A DNA stretch of 64,000 nt from an uncultured Corynebacterium sp. (GTDB lineage: Bacteria; Actinomycetota; Actinomycetes; Mycobacteriales; Mycobacteriaceae). The translations under genes and the position numbers were made by a program. Shown here one piece after another: positions 35,204 to 44,525 of the stretch. A model generated the notes under the pieces. That model saw nothing but the letters and a program-made list of their open reading frames with translations, was not told the origin of the DNA and searched no databases. Numbering within the stretch: the stretch's first letter is position 1; every line of letters begins with the position of its first letter. Where the stretch lies: the NCBI GenBank assembly GCA_943914355.1, contig CALUBS010000009.1, positions 1-64,000 of the forward strand, in the 5' to 3' direction.

Positions 35204-37872
35204 GACTTATCTCCCTTTCCGGATTCTTCGCCGTCGACGGCGGGCTTATCTGTGGTATCGCCCTGCGATTGTGGGGTAGAAGATATTTCCGCGTGCTTAT
35301 CTGACTGGACATCTTCTAGCCGATACTGATTGGGGTTTTGGCGTTGATGCTCTAGGTGCTGCTGGATTTCTTCATCGCTGAGATCCGCCAGGCGGTTATC
35401 GTGCGCAATACTTTGTTTTACGTATTCCAGCGAACAAATGACCGCGACCGCAATCAGCGCAACGAGGCACGCAATGCCGAAAAGGATCGCCTTCTGGTCC
35501 GGCATGAATCGGGAGCAAATCACGAGCGCGAGCACCAAGGCTACTCCGATGGCGATCGTGAGCTTCATCAACTGAGAATAATTCTTCCGAGCGGTCATCC
35601 ACTTGGTATCCAAGCTCTTTTGGTATCCCTCGCGGTCCGCGGAGGCATACAGAAGGTCGGTGAAGCGGTAGCGGCTGCCAATCAGGTGGACCTGCTCGTT
35701 GATAACGAGCCCGCCCTTGGCCAGCTCGTCATTGACCAGCATGGTGACGTTGGACAACCCGCGCCTTAAGAGAGTGCCCACGAGGTAGGCAACAACCGCC
35801 ATGCCAGTCAGCGCGGCGATATCGCGGATGTAATGGGTGCCGTAGAATCCGCCCACCGTCTCGCGCATGGCATCGATGCCGTAAGTAAAGGGCAAGAAGG
35901 GATGGACGGCGCGGAAGAAGTCCGGCGTCATCTCGATGGGGTACAGGCCCGATGCCCCGGGAATCTGAATGAAGGCCAAGACCACCGCTATGCCGCGGCC
36001 CACGTGGCCGAATGTTGAGACGAGGCCATAGGTAATGCTGAGGTAGCACAGGCTGATAAATACAGAGGTAAGGACATAAGCGGTGGCGCTGACGTGCTCA
36101 ACGCCGATGACTAAGTTACCGATGGAAACGATAAGTGCCTGCGCAATGGCGAAAAAGCCGAGGAGCAAGAAGCGCGAGAAGTACGCCTTATTGATGGTTA
36201 GATCCCGGCGGCCCTGCGGGTCAACCTCGGCGCGGAAAATGATCAGGAGCATGAAGGCACCGATCCACAGCGTGAGGTTGATAAACAGCGAGGACATGCC
36301 GGAGCCGTAGTGCGCGACGGGGAAGACTGCATGGCTTTCCATCTCTGCGGGCGAGGAAAGGAATGAAGACACGTGGTCCGTATCAAGACCGTTGACGGAC
36401 TTCAGCACGGTATTGTTATTGGCCGTGTTGCTCAAGGCAATAACATCGGTGCGCGCGGAACGAAGACCTTCTTCAACGCGATCCAGATCAACCGAGAAGC
36501 GCTTTACCACTTCTTGGGCGTGGGTCAACTGCTCGTCGACGCCCCCGAGAAGCCCGTCCGTTTGCCCAACCAGAGCCTTTTGGCTGTTGAGCGAGGCAGA
36601 TAGCCGCCCAGCGGTAGCGGAGACATTAGACAGCGCAGAATTCAGCTTAGGCAGGCCGTTGGCCACGTCATCGCGCAGTCCGTGGGAATCATCGCGGGCC
36701 TGGGAGGCCATGGAATTGAGCAATTCCGAGGTCTTATTCAGCGAATCAAGGGTGGCGTTGGTATCGCTATTAAGGGAATCCAGCTCTCCTAATACCGCGC
36801 GGTTTTGATTGTTGCGGTCACGCAGATCAGAAACCGACTGGTTGATCTGCTGCGATATCTCTGGGGGAAGGGCTGGCAGGGCAGCGACACCGGCTAATTG
36901 GTCGATGGCTTTATCAGCCTGACCAAGGATGCCTTGGGCGCCGTCGGTGGCGGCATCGACGCGGTTGAGAGCGCCGTTTAACCGGCCGGTGACAGAACCG
37001 ATATTGGCATTGGCGTTTGCGGTGCCATCGGCAAGCGCAGTCGTGCCTTGGATATAGGCGGCGGTGGCATCGTCGGCGAAGGAAGTAACTTCCTTTTGCA
37101 CCTCGTCGGTCAAGGAGGTGACCTGATTTAAGGCCTGCTGCGCGTCATCAATCGTGGTCTGCACGGAGCCTAGCGCCGTGCGCGCCTGTGCGATGGTGGG
37201 ACGAGCATCATCGATAGTGGCGTTGACATCCGCCAAGGAATTGCGCGAATTAGCCACAGTATCGGCGGTCTCTGAGAAGGAATTCGCGGTATTGCCCGCG
37301 GTGCTATTGATCCTATCGCTGAGGTCGCCGCCAGAGTTTCTCAACTCGGTGGAAACCGATTTCGCGACGTTTTCATTAAAGGTTGCGCTAATCGTGGTTT
37401 CGAGGGTAGAAGAACCAGTGTCAGTGACCTTGGGGGCGATGGCATTGATTTTTTCATTGACCTGATACTCCAAGGTGGGCTGAGAGTACGTGCCTTGGAA
37501 CAGGCTGACAAAGTCGGAAGAAAAATCCTCCGGCACGATGATGGATGCAAAAACATCGCCGGATTTCACGGCGTGCTCGGCTTCGCCGCGGTCCATAAAC
37601 TGCCAGCCGAGCTTGTCGTTGTTGTGCAGCTTTTCCATCATCTGCCCGCCGACGTCAATATCGCCGGTGAGATCTGACGAGGCACCCTTGTCCTCGTTCA
37701 CCACGGCTACCTTGAGGTGCTCGGTATTGCCGTAAGGATCCCAAAAACCGGAGACGTTGACCCAAGAATATAAGGCAGGGGTAACCATCAATCCGATGAG
37801 AATTACCCAGACTTGCGGCGTCCGCCACAGGCGGACGAAGTCTTGGAGAAAAAGCTTCCAACTAGTAATCAC
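35200..37872 (-). CDS. YhgE/Pip-family membrane protein (upstream member)
   Basis: 890 residues from GTG 37872; no clear ribosome site. Same architecture as its partner: N-terminal helix (about 21-40) and SGFWDPYGNTEHLKVAVVNEDKG block, a long helical outside region (about 150-530, repeated Ala/Asp/Thr heptads), and a C-terminal helix cluster (about 545-730). It then adds a module absent from the partner: VHLIGSRYRFTDLLYASADREGYQKSLDTKW, two more helices, and an acidic hydrophilic tail of about 75 residues, presumably cytoplasmic. The partners are diverged paralogues rather than a recent duplication. Confidence 0.88.
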   Translation of the reverse strand: MITSWKLFLQDFVRLWRTPQVWVILIGLMVTPALYSWVNVSGFWDPYGNTEHLKVAVVNEDKGASSDLTGDIDVGGQMMEKLHNNDKLGWQFMDRGEAEHAVKSGDVFASIIVPEDFSSDFVSLFQGTYSQPTLEYQVNEKINAIAPKVTDTGSSTLETTISATFNENVAKSVSTELRNSGGDLSDRINSTAGNTANSFSETADTVANSRNSLADVNATIDDARPTIAQARTALGSVQTTIDDAQQALNQVTSLTDEVQKEVTSFADDATAAYIQGTTALADGTANANANIGSVTGRLNGALNRVDAATDGAQGILGQADKAIDQLAGVAALPALPPEISQQINQSVSDLRDRNNQNRAVLGELDSLNSDTNATLDSLNKTSELLNSMASQARDDSHGLRDDVANGLPKLNSALSNVSATAGRLSASLNSQKALVGQTDGLLGGVDEQLTHAQEVVKRFSVDLDRVEEGLRSARTDVIALSNTANNNTVLKSVNGLDTDHVSSFLSSPAEMESHAVFPVAHYGSGMSSLFINLTLWIGAFMLLIIFRAEVDPQGRRDLTINKAYFSRFLLLGFFAIAQALIVSIGNLVIGVEHVSATAYVLTSVFISLCYLSITYGLVSTFGHVGRGIAVVLAFIQIPGASGLYPIEMTPDFFRAVHPFLPFTYGIDAMRETVGGFYGTHYIRDIAALTGMAVVAYLVGTLLRRGLSNVTMLVNDELAKGGLVINEQVHLIGSRYRFTDLLYASADREGYQKSLDTKWMTARKNYSQLMKLTIAIGVALVLALVICSRFMPDQKAILFGIACLVALIAVAVICSLEYVKQSIAHDNRLADLSDEEIQQHLEHQRQNPNQYRLEDVQSDKHAEISSTPQSQGDTTDKPAVDGEESGKGDKS

Positions 37873-38026
37873 TCGAAAGACCGTAGCACCGAAACGGTGT
37901 TAACTAATAGTCAAGCAGGCAGTTTCCGTGAAATTGACAGCTTCGTCACCCCTGGGCCATCGCGCACCGCACAGGAATGTGGCTAGGGTTAATAAAAGGT
38001 TAACTCACGCCGGTCCATTGCATAGA

Positions 38027-38073
38027 AAAGCGCCGCGATAATCTATGCATCATAGCGGTGGATTATCGCGGCG
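38027..38073 (-). terminator. Terminator of the histidine-rich protein gene
   Basis: Perfect 13-base-pair stem (38031-38043 with 38061-38073), 17-base loop; on the minus strand followed by CTTTTCTATG. It lies 33 bases past the stop codon. Confidence 0.85.
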
Positions 38074-38105
38074 TTAGGGCGCTGCAGGGCGCTTACTGGC
38101 GAGGC

Positions 38106-38399
38106 TTAGTGCTCGTCGTAGTGGTCACCGTGAGCGGCGTGGCGGTGACCGTCGTGGATGTAGTCAACGTGGTCGCCGTGAGGGACAGCAACGTGGCCGC
38201 AACCCTCGCCGTGGGTGTGGTCGCTGTGCGTTTCGGCCTCAATGTGCTCGTTGGTCTCGCACTCGTCCCAGTGGCCTTCGTGCTCGCGGTGGATGTGGCC
38301 ATCGTGTACGAAGTCGGTGTGATCCTCGTGCGGGAAAGCGACGTGGCCGCAGCCTTCGCCGTGGGTGTGCTCGTGTTCAGTGTGGGTAGCGTGAGTCAT
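38106..38399 (-). CDS. Small histidine-rich, probable metal-binding protein
   Basis: 97 residues from ATG 38399 (GAAAGGA 9 bases upstream; ATG 38405 is too close to it). About a quarter of the residues are His. It is made of two tandem units of about 45 residues, each with HTHGEGCGHVAxPHxDHxD followed by a HDGHxH segment, so a duplication is visible. One Cys per GEGCGH motif, plus a further Cys in the linker. No signal peptide or membrane segment: a cytoplasmic zinc, nickel or copper buffer is likely. Own promoter region and terminator make it monocistronic. Could work with the metal transporter at 20-30 kb, though 8 kb away. Confidence 0.8.
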   Translation of the reverse strand: MTHATHTEHEHTHGEGCGHVAFPHEDHTDFVHDGHIHREHEGHWDECETNEHIEAETHSDHTHGEGCGHVAVPHGDHVDYIHDGHRHAAHGDHYDEH

Positions 38400-38444
38400 A
38401 ATCATGAATCCTTTCTGTGCCTTAGGTTAAGGAGTGACCTTCTC

Positions 38445-38490
38445 GTTTTCACTCTGTTTTCATTAAATCATGTTTTCAGTTCGGTTTCAA
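38445..38490 (-). promoter_or_regulatory. Promoter region with repeated TGAAAAC elements
   Basis: Upstream of the histidine-rich gene, TGAAAAC occurs three times on the minus strand (38451-38445, 38462-38456, 38478-38472), with a related TGAAAC at 38489-38484. Two copies are 11 bases apart, one helical turn. TTGAAA and TTTAAT at 17-base spacing could be the -35 and -10. The direct repeats suit a tandem-binding regulator. Confidence 0.4.
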
Positions 38491-38614
38491 TAGCGTGCCG
38501 GAAATTTTCGATATTTTTCAATAGGCCACGGCGGGGTTGGGTATACAGGGGTAAGACGCGATTAAAGCCCTGAGCCGGTGGGAGGTCCAGGGCATTGGTG
38601 GGGAGCTGGGGAAG

Positions 38615-39298
38615 CTAGAGCAGCTCTGAAAGTTCTTGGGCGGCGGAGGTGAGCAGGTGGGCGTATTTCTTGGCGGGCGAGGGGCGGAACCGCTCAGCGG
38701 AACCGGAGATGGATAACGCTGCGCGAAAAACGCCGGAAGAATCGAAGACGGGAGCGGAAATGGAGGCTAGGCCCGCTTCGCGTTCTTCGATGGATTCTGC
38801 ATAGCCTTGGCGGCGGGCGGCTTCTACATCGGCGGAGCTGAATTGCGCGGCGTCGAGGGGGAAGTCTACGAAGCCGGCGATGATGCGTGCTGCAGAGCCG
38901 GAGGTTAGTGGTAGCTGTCTCCCCACCGGAACCACGTTGTGTAGGCCGGACTTGGGCTCGCGGGTGGCAATGCAGGTGCGGGTGGTTCCCGTGAATTCAT
39001 AGAGCTGAATGGACTCACCGGTACGGTTGAGGAGTTGGTCCATGATGGGGCCTGCGACTTCTAAGATGTGATCGCGGTTGCCGGGAAGCGCGGGACCGGC
39101 CTTCCACTTTCCTTCAGGGGTACGCACGAGGATGCGGTGTGCCTCTAACGCGGTGGCTAGCCTGTGTGTCGTTGCTCGAGGTAGTCCCGTGGTTTCACAT
39201 AACTCATTAAGGGTCGATGGATGGTTTGCCGCGGCCATCATGATGGCCATTGCACGATCTAGTACCTTAATGCCGGAAACTGCGCTATACTCTCCCAT
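38615..39298 (-). CDS. ltbR: IclR-family regulator of leucine biosynthesis
   Basis: 227 residues from ATG 39298. N-terminal winged helix (GIKVLDRAMAIMMAAANHPSTLNELCETTGLPRATTHRLATALEAH) and IclR effector domain (SGSAARIIAGFVD; ESIEEREAGLASISAPVFDSSG; ALSISGSAERF). Divergent from leuC across 52 bases, the same place as C. glutamicum LtbR, which represses leuB, leuCD and trp genes. The family and location make the assignment strong. A perfect dyad in the spacer is the likely binding site. Confidence 0.92.
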   Translation of the reverse strand: MGEYSAVSGIKVLDRAMAIMMAAANHPSTLNELCETTGLPRATTHRLATALEAHRILVRTPEGKWKAGPALPGNRDHILEVAGPIMDQLLNRTGESIQLYEFTGTTRTCIATREPKSGLHNVVPVGRQLPLTSGSAARIIAGFVDFPLDAAQFSSADVEAARRQGYAESIEEREAGLASISAPVFDSSGVFRAALSISGSAERFRPSPAKKYAHLLTSAAQELSELL

Positions 39299-39302
39299 AT
39301 AA

Positions 39303-39333
39303 TGAAATCTACGTCCCAAAATATGAGATTTCA
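39303..39333. promoter_or_regulatory. Candidate LtbR operator
   Basis: TGAAATCT (39303-39310) and AGATTTCA (39326-39333) form a perfect 8+8 inverted repeat with 15-base spacer in the 52-base ltbR-leuC gap, placed to control both genes. The inner ATATGAGATTTC resembles, from memory, the motif published for C. glutamicum LtbR. Confidence 0.6.
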
Positions 39334-39350
39334 AGTGTGGAGTGATGTTT

Positions 39351-40772
39351 ATGAACCAGAAGCTGACCTTGGCAGAAAAAGTATGGCGTGACCACGTTGT
39401 CCAGCAGGGCGACGCGGGCGCACCAGACCTTATCTATATTGACTTTCAACTTTTGCACGAAGTTACGAGCCCGCAGGCCTTCGATGGGCTGCGCTTGCAA
39501 GGTCGCACAATGCGACACCCAGAATTGCACCTGGCCACCGAGGACCACAACGTGCCGACGGAGGGTATTAAATCCGGCAACCTCTTAGAGATTAAAGATG
39601 AGGTATCGCGCACCCAGGTTTCTACCCTGCGCAAGAACTGCGAAGAATTTGGCGTGCGGTTGCACTCAATGGGTGATGAGCAGCAAGGCATCGTGCATAC
39701 CGTTGGCCCACAGCTGGGCATTACCCAGCCCGGCATGACTATTGTGTGCGGCGATTCGCATACCTCGACCCACGGTGCATTCGGCTCCATTGCCATGGGC
39801 ATTGGTACCTCGGAGGTAGAGCACGTCATGGCCACCCAGACGCTATCTTTGAAGCCATTTAAGACGATGGCCATCGAAGTCACCGGCGAATTGCAGGAAG
39901 GCGTCTCCGCAAAGGACCTTATTCTGGCCATCATCGCCAAGATTGGCACCGGCGGCGGCCAGGGCTACATCATCGAATATCGCGGTGAAGCTATCCGCAA
40001 GATGTCCATGGAAGCCCGCATGACCATCTGCAATATGTCCATCGAGGCCGGTGCGCGTGCCGGTATGGTCGCACCCGATGAAACGACGTTTGAGTACGTC
40101 AAGGGTCGCGAGTTCGCCCCAAAGGGCGCCGACTGGGATAAAGCGGTGGATTACTGGAAGACGCTGCCTACTGACGATGGCGCCGAATTCGATCGCGTCG
40201 TAGAAATCGACGGATCAGCCCTGACACCATTCGTCACGTGGGGAACGAACCCGGGCCAAGGCTTGCCGCTGGGCGAAACCGTACCGGATCCGGAAGACTG
40301 CGGCGATGATAATTCCAAGGCCACGGTGAAAAAAGCCTTGGAGTACATGGACCTGCAACCAGGAACCCCACTGCGCGATATCAAGATCGACACCGTCTTC
40401 GTAGGATCGTGCACCAATGCCCGCATCGAGGACCTGCGCGCCGCAGCTGAGGTGGTCAAGGGCCGCACCATCGACGCCAATACGCGCATGATCGTGGTTC
40501 CTTCCTCCGCGGTGGTCAAGGCTGATGCAGAAAAGGAGGGCCTTGACCAGATTTTCCAGGAATTCGGTGCAGAGTGGCGCACGGCGGGTTGTTCCATGTG
40601 CCTGGGCATGAACCCTGACCAACTGAAGCCAGGGGAGCGGTCTGCGTCCACATCTAACCGTAACTTTGAAGGCCGACAGGGCCCTGGTGGGCGAACCCAC
40701 CTCGTTTCCCCACAGGTTGCCGCCGCTACCGCCGTCACTGGATACCTGTCCAGCCCGGCTGACCTGAAATAA
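39351..40772 (+). CDS. leuC: 3-isopropylmalate dehydratase large subunit
   Basis: Aconitase-family subunit holding the 4Fe-4S cluster; isomerises 2- to 3-isopropylmalate. 473 residues from ATG 39351, chosen because GGAG lies 8 bases upstream (GTG 39342 and ATG 39345 are in frame but too close to it). Cluster cysteines in [12 protein letters not shown] and [12 protein letters not shown]; also [15 protein letters not shown] and [19 protein letters not shown]. Followed by leuD after 22 bases. Confidence 0.97.
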   Translation: MNQKLTLAEKVWRDHVVQQGDAGAPDLIYIDFQLLHEVTSPQAFDGLRLQGRTMRHPELHLATEDHNVPTEGIKSGNLLEIKDEVSRTQVSTLRKNCEEFGVRLHSMGDEQQGIVHTVGPQLGITQPGMTIVCGDSHTSTHGAFGSIAMGIGTSEVEHVMATQTLSLKPFKTMAIEVTGELQEGVSAKDLILAIIAKIGTGGGQGYIIEYRGEAIRKMSMEARMTICNMSIEAGARAGMVAPDETTFEYVKGREFAPKGADWDKAVDYWKTLPTDDGAEFDRVVEIDGSALTPFVTWGTNPGQGLPLGETVPDPEDCGDDNSKATVKKALEYMDLQPGTPLRDIKIDTVFVGSCTNARIEDLRAAAEVVKGRTIDANTRMIVVPSSAVVKADAEKEGLDQIFQEFGAEWRTAGCSMCLGMNPDQLKPGERSASTSNRNFEGRQGPGGRTHLVSPQVAAATAVTGYLSSPADLK

Positions 40773-40794
40773 GCACGCGAGAAAGGTTGAAATA

Positions 40795-41385
40795 ATGGAG
40801 AAATTTATCACCCATACCGGCACGGGAGTCCCGCTGCGGGCGTCCAACGTGGATACTGACCAAATCATTCCCGCGCGCTATCTCAAATCGGTCAAGCGCA
40901 CAGGCTTTGCGGAAGGCCTGTTTTCCAACTGGCGCTCTGATTCCACCTTCGTACTTAACCAAGAGCAGTTCAAAGACGGCTCCGTCCTCTTTGCCGGCCG
41001 CGACTTCGGTACCGGTTCCTCCCGAGAGCACGCAGTATGGGCCTTGCGCGAATACGGCTTCAAAGCAGTCTTCTCCTCGCGTTTTGCGGATATCTTCCGC
41101 GGTAACTCGGGAAAGTCTGGTCTGCTTACTGGGCTGATGGAACAAGAAGACATCGAGCTTATTTGGAAGCAGTTGGAAGCCGGGGAAACCCAAGTCACGG
41201 TCGATCTGGAGGCGCGCACCGTCCAGGTTGGTGAAAACACCTACTCATTCGATATCGATGACTACACGCGCTGGCGCCTGATGGAAGGCCTCGATGACAT
41301 CGGCATCACTTTGCGCAATGAAGAGGCCATCACAAGTTTCGAGAACTCTCGCGCCAGCTTCAAGCCCGCGGTGCACGCGGAATAA
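40795..41385 (+). CDS. leuD: 3-isopropylmalate dehydratase small subunit
   Basis: 196 residues, swivel domain that completes the LeuCD active site. Motifs: [65 protein letters not shown] sits 8 bases before the ATG. End of the leuCD transcript; no canonical terminator with T-run was found behind it. Confidence 0.97.
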   Translation: MEKFITHTGTGVPLRASNVDTDQIIPARYLKSVKRTGFAEGLFSNWRSDSTFVLNQEQFKDGSVLFAGRDFGTGSSREHAVWALREYGFKAVFSSRFADIFRGNSGKSGLLTGLMEQEDIELIWKQLEAGETQVTVDLEARTVQVGENTYSFDIDDYTRWRLMEGLDDIGITLRNEEAITSFENSRASFKPAVHAE

Positions 41386-41523
41386 TCCAGCAGGTGCGCC
41401 CCACACTTTGGCGGGGGCGTACACCACCGCACCCGTGAACTGGGGTAGCGGTGGGGCAATGGACGAGTGACAAATATCAGCGGCGAAAGCGTAAAGCCGG
41501 GTTTATCCATTATGCTCTGCGGT

Positions 41524-42312
41524 ATGACTTCGCCTTATTCTGGGTCACGCGACCATGATGGATACAATCACTACTCCCAACAGCCCTACTCAGGCGGGAA
41601 ACCAGGGAATTTTAGTGAGCCATCCGCTGCAGGCGGCATCGATGCCGTCAGCATTTTTGGCGATAGTTTCCGCTATTTCGGCCGCAATTGGGCGCAGTGG
41701 CTTTTTGCCCCACTCGTGCAGATGGTCGTCCTTTTTGTTGCATACCTCATCATCGCCGTAGTCTTTGCCGCCGGTGGCGGCTCCATTTCCATCGAGGCGG
41801 CGACCGAGGGAGCCGCCTTGGACGGTTCCCTCGGCGTACTGGGCCTGCTATTACTCGCCCTCGCGGTAGTAGCCCTTTTAATTGTCTGTCTGTGGGCAAC
41901 TGCAATCTGGTGCCAAGCCGCTAATAAGCAGGTCAATGGCCACGATTTGATGTTCGGGGATTTCTTCACGTTCAAAGGCATGGGCGGCATCATGCTGGCT
42001 TACCTCGTCACCAGCGTGGTCATCGGCATCGGCTTCGTTCTGCTGGTAATTCCCGGACTTTTCGCCCTGTTCTTCTGGTGGTGGGTCCCAGCCGTCAAGG
42101 CAGCACGCCCTGACCTAGGCCTAGGGGCCTGCTTTAAGCTTTCCACGGAGATCGCAAAGAGGAATATCGGTACCACCTTGCTGGTCGGTATCGCGCTCAT
42201 CATTCTCCACATGGCGCTAGGCTCAACCGTGGTGGGCTTCGTCGTGCTGCCGGGGCTCATGGCCTTAGCCCCTATCCTTTTCGTGCGCCGCAATCTCGGC
42301 ATGCGCGGCTAA
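41524..42312 (+). CDS. Multi-spanning membrane protein with Tyr/Ser/Gly-rich N-terminus
   Basis: 262 residues from ATG 41524; further in-frame starts exist at 41467 and 41512, and no strong ribosome site decides. The first 40 residues are polar (SRDHDGYNHYSQQPYSGG). Five or so hydrophobic segments follow; the FxGDSFRYFGRNWAQWLFAPLV and LLVIPGLFALFFWWWVPAVKAARPDLGLGACFKLS blocks resemble DUF975/'integral membrane' proteins of Gram-positives. Function unknown. Lies between leuD and the MutT1-like gene, as in related genomes. Confidence 0.7.
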   Translation: MTSPYSGSRDHDGYNHYSQQPYSGGKPGNFSEPSAAGGIDAVSIFGDSFRYFGRNWAQWLFAPLVQMVVLFVAYLIIAVVFAAGGGSISIEAATEGAALDGSLGVLGLLLLALAVVALLIVCLWATAIWCQAANKQVNGHDLMFGDFFTFKGMGGIMLAYLVTSVVIGIGFVLLVIPGLFALFFWWWVPAVKAARPDLGLGACFKLSTEIAKRNIGTTLLVGIALIILHMALGSTVVGFVVLPGLMALAPILFVRRNLGMRG

Positions 42313-42338
42313 GGGCTAGGGGCTAAGGGCTAGGGGCT
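42311..42338. repeat. Exact tandem duplication of 14 bases
   Basis: AAGGGCTAGGGGCT occurs twice head to tail, directly at the stop codon of the preceding membrane protein gene. Probably a replication-slippage product in the convergent intergenic gap. Confidence 0.8.
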
Positions 42339-42355
42339 CGCGCGGCTCAAGCTAT

Positions 42356-43354
42356 CTAGCGCACCGGCAGGGGGCTGGGAAGATAATCGGCGCCGGTTAA
42401 TTCACCGTTATTGAAGGACAAGACCCACACCGAGGCCTTTTTAAACTTCAATTCGTCCTGCGGCTTCTTGAGGAATTGCGGCGCTAAATCCTCGATGATG
42501 CCGGGGATGGTTTGTCCTTGGCTGATAATGACCGGCACCCCGCCGTCTTCTACAACGCGGCGGAAAGCCTTCTTGGCGGCCGCCGGGTTCTTTTCCCACG
42601 CCTCGTCGCCAAAGTCTTTATTAATGGCAATGTCTTTACCCAGTTCATCGGCAAGCGGCGCGGCGGTTTGCTGGCACCGATGCGGGCGAGCGGAATAGAT
42701 CGCGGTGGGATGGAAGGCGCCCAGCATGGGCACGAGCATTTCTGCTTGGCGGCGGCCCTTCTTATCCAAAGGCCGCAGGTTGTCATCGCCCTCCCACTTC
42801 TTTCGGTCATGGGCGTGGGCGTGGCGCACATACAATACCCGCGTTGTGGGGGCCAACTGCAAACGCTTTTGTGCCTTGGCGACGACGTCGGCGTCAACGT
42901 CATAAGACAAAAGTTGTTGTGCCTGGTCAATGGGAACCCAGCGCAGCTCATCGGTCTCATCATTGGGCGTGTACGTGCCGCTGAGGTAGAACGCCGCCCA
43001 GTAATAGACCACCTTGGTGCGCCCCTGCACGGGGTAGGTGACCTTGCCAATCAACTTGCCCAAGCGCACGTGAAAGCCAGTTTCTTCCTCGATCTCCCGC
43101 GCCGCGGTAGTAGGCAGCGATTCGCCCGGGTCCACCTTTCCCTTGGGCAGGGACCAATCGTCATAATGCGGGCGGTGGATGAGTGCGATTTCAGGGTTCG
43201 CGGCGTCGCCGCGCCAAACTACCGCGCCGGCGGCAAGGGTAGTGCGGGGAAATTCTTTGGCGGGATCCACCGGAATTTCTTGGTGCCGGCCGGAAATGAA
43301 TTTTTCGGACTTTTTATCTTTATCGGTCTCGTGCATCTTCTTCGCGCTCGGCAT
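42356..43354 (-). CDS. MutT1-like Nudix hydrolase fused to histidine phosphatase
   Basis: 332 residues. Nudix domain at about 35-160 with the full box GKVDPGESLPTTAAREIEEETGF, then a histidine-phosphatase domain from about 170 with the RHA active-site start (LYVRHAHAHDR) and a second catalytic region YSARPHRCQQTAAPL. In the mycobacterial MutT1 this fusion cleans 8-oxo-(d)GTP and diadenosine polyphosphates. The N-terminus is a charged extension of about 30 residues. Divergent from gpsA and convergent with the preceding membrane protein. Confidence 0.9.
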   Translation of the reverse strand: MPSAKKMHETDKDKKSEKFISGRHQEIPVDPAKEFPRTTLAAGAVVWRGDAANPEIALIHRPHYDDWSLPKGKVDPGESLPTTAAREIEEETGFHVRLGKLIGKVTYPVQGRTKVVYYWAAFYLSGTYTPNDETDELRWVPIDQAQQLLSYDVDADVVAKAQKRLQLAPTTRVLYVRHAHAHDRKKWEGDDNLRPLDKKGRRQAEMLVPMLGAFHPTAIYSARPHRCQQTAAPLADELGKDIAINKDFGDEAWEKNPAAAKKAFRRVVEDGGVPVIISQGQTIPGIIEDLAPQFLKKPQDELKFKKASVWVLSFNNGELTGADYLPSPLPVR

Positions 43355-43504
43355 AGCTTTTCGTGCCTTTCTTCGGTGAGTTAAAAATCGGCATTAACCT
43401 CAAGATCATTGTTCCACGCGGGAGATCCCTGCCGCATCCTTGCCACGCCCAGAGTGAAAAATGCCTTAAGGTGGAAATAATAGGAAAAACGTTTGGAGGA
43501 AGCC

Positions 43505-44503
43505 ATGGTAAATGTAGCGGTGATGGGTGCCGGTTCCTGGGGCACCACCCTGGCCAAGGTATTCGCGGACGCAGGAAATGATGTCACCCTGTGGGCGCGA
43601 CGGACCGAATTGGCGGACGCGATCAATAAAACGCACACCAACCCGGATTATTTGCCGGATATTCACCTTCCCGCGGCGCTGCGCGCCACACACGACGAAG
43701 CAGAGGCGCTTTCCGGCGCGGATATCGTGGTCTTCGGCGTGCCATCGCAGTCTCTGCGCGTCAACGTGGAACGGTGGGCGCCCGCATTGCCTGAGGATTC
43801 CACGCTGGTTTCCATTTCCAAGGGCGTAGAGACCAGCACGCTAAAGCGCATGAGTGAAGTCATCGTGGACGCGGCAGGCGTGGACCCACAGCGAGTAGCG
43901 GTGCTTTCTGGACCCAACCTGGCTAAAGAAGTAGCGCAGGGGCAGGTTGCGGCTACGGTCATCGCCTGCACTGACGAAGAGCGCGCCAAGGCAGTACAGG
44001 CGGCCATCGCCGCACCCTACTTGCGGCCCTACACAAATACCGATGTCATCGGCGCTGAAATCGGTGGTGCTTGCAAAAACGTCATCGCCTTGGCCTGCGG
44101 CATGGCCTCAGGCAAGGGGCTGGGCAATAACACCATGGCCACGATGATCACCCGCGGCCTAGCGGAAATTACCCGCCTTGGCACGGCATTGGGCGCGGAG
44201 CCTTTCACTTTTTCCGGCTTGGCGGGTTTGGGCGATTTGGTGGCCACGTGTAACTCCACGCTCTCGCGCAATAGAACCTTCGGTTATCGCCTCGGTCAAG
44301 GTGGTAGCCTTGAAGAAGCGAAGGCGGCCACCAATGGCCAAGTGGCAGAGGGTGTGTTTTCTTCGGATTCCATCTTGCGCTTGGCCCAGCAGGCTGGGGT
44401 AGAGATGCCCATTACGGAAGCCGTCTACGGTGTGTGCCATCAGGGAATGGCGGTAGACGATATGATTATCGCCCTTATGGGTCGCTCCAAGAAGTCGGAG
44501 TAG
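43505..44503 (+). CDS. gpsA: NAD(P)-dependent glycerol-3-phosphate dehydrogenase
   Basis: Makes sn-glycerol 3-phosphate for phospholipids. 332 residues from ATG 43505, with GGAGG 5-6 bases upstream. N-terminal Rossmann motif [19 protein letters not shown]; substrate-binding and catalytic motifs [46 protein letters not shown], and [13 protein letters not shown] [10 protein letters not shown]. ddl follows after 22 bases, as in other actinobacteria. Confidence 0.97.
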   Translation: MVNVAVMGAGSWGTTLAKVFADAGNDVTLWARRTELADAINKTHTNPDYLPDIHLPAALRATHDEAEALSGADIVVFGVPSQSLRVNVERWAPALPEDSTLVSISKGVETSTLKRMSEVIVDAAGVDPQRVAVLSGPNLAKEVAQGQVAATVIACTDEERAKAVQAAIAAPYLRPYTNTDVIGAEIGGACKNVIALACGMASGKGLGNNTMATMITRGLAEITRLGTALGAEPFTFSGLAGLGDLVATCNSTLSRNRTFGYRLGQGGSLEEAKAATNGQVAEGVFSSDSILRLAQQAGVEMPITEAVYGVCHQGMAVDDMIIALMGRSKKSE

Positions 44504-44525
44504 CAGAAAGGTAAAATTATCGCCC

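Noticed and set aside
41386..41466. GC-rich dyad after leuD considered as terminator
   Set aside because: Stem is interrupted and no T-run follows on either strand.
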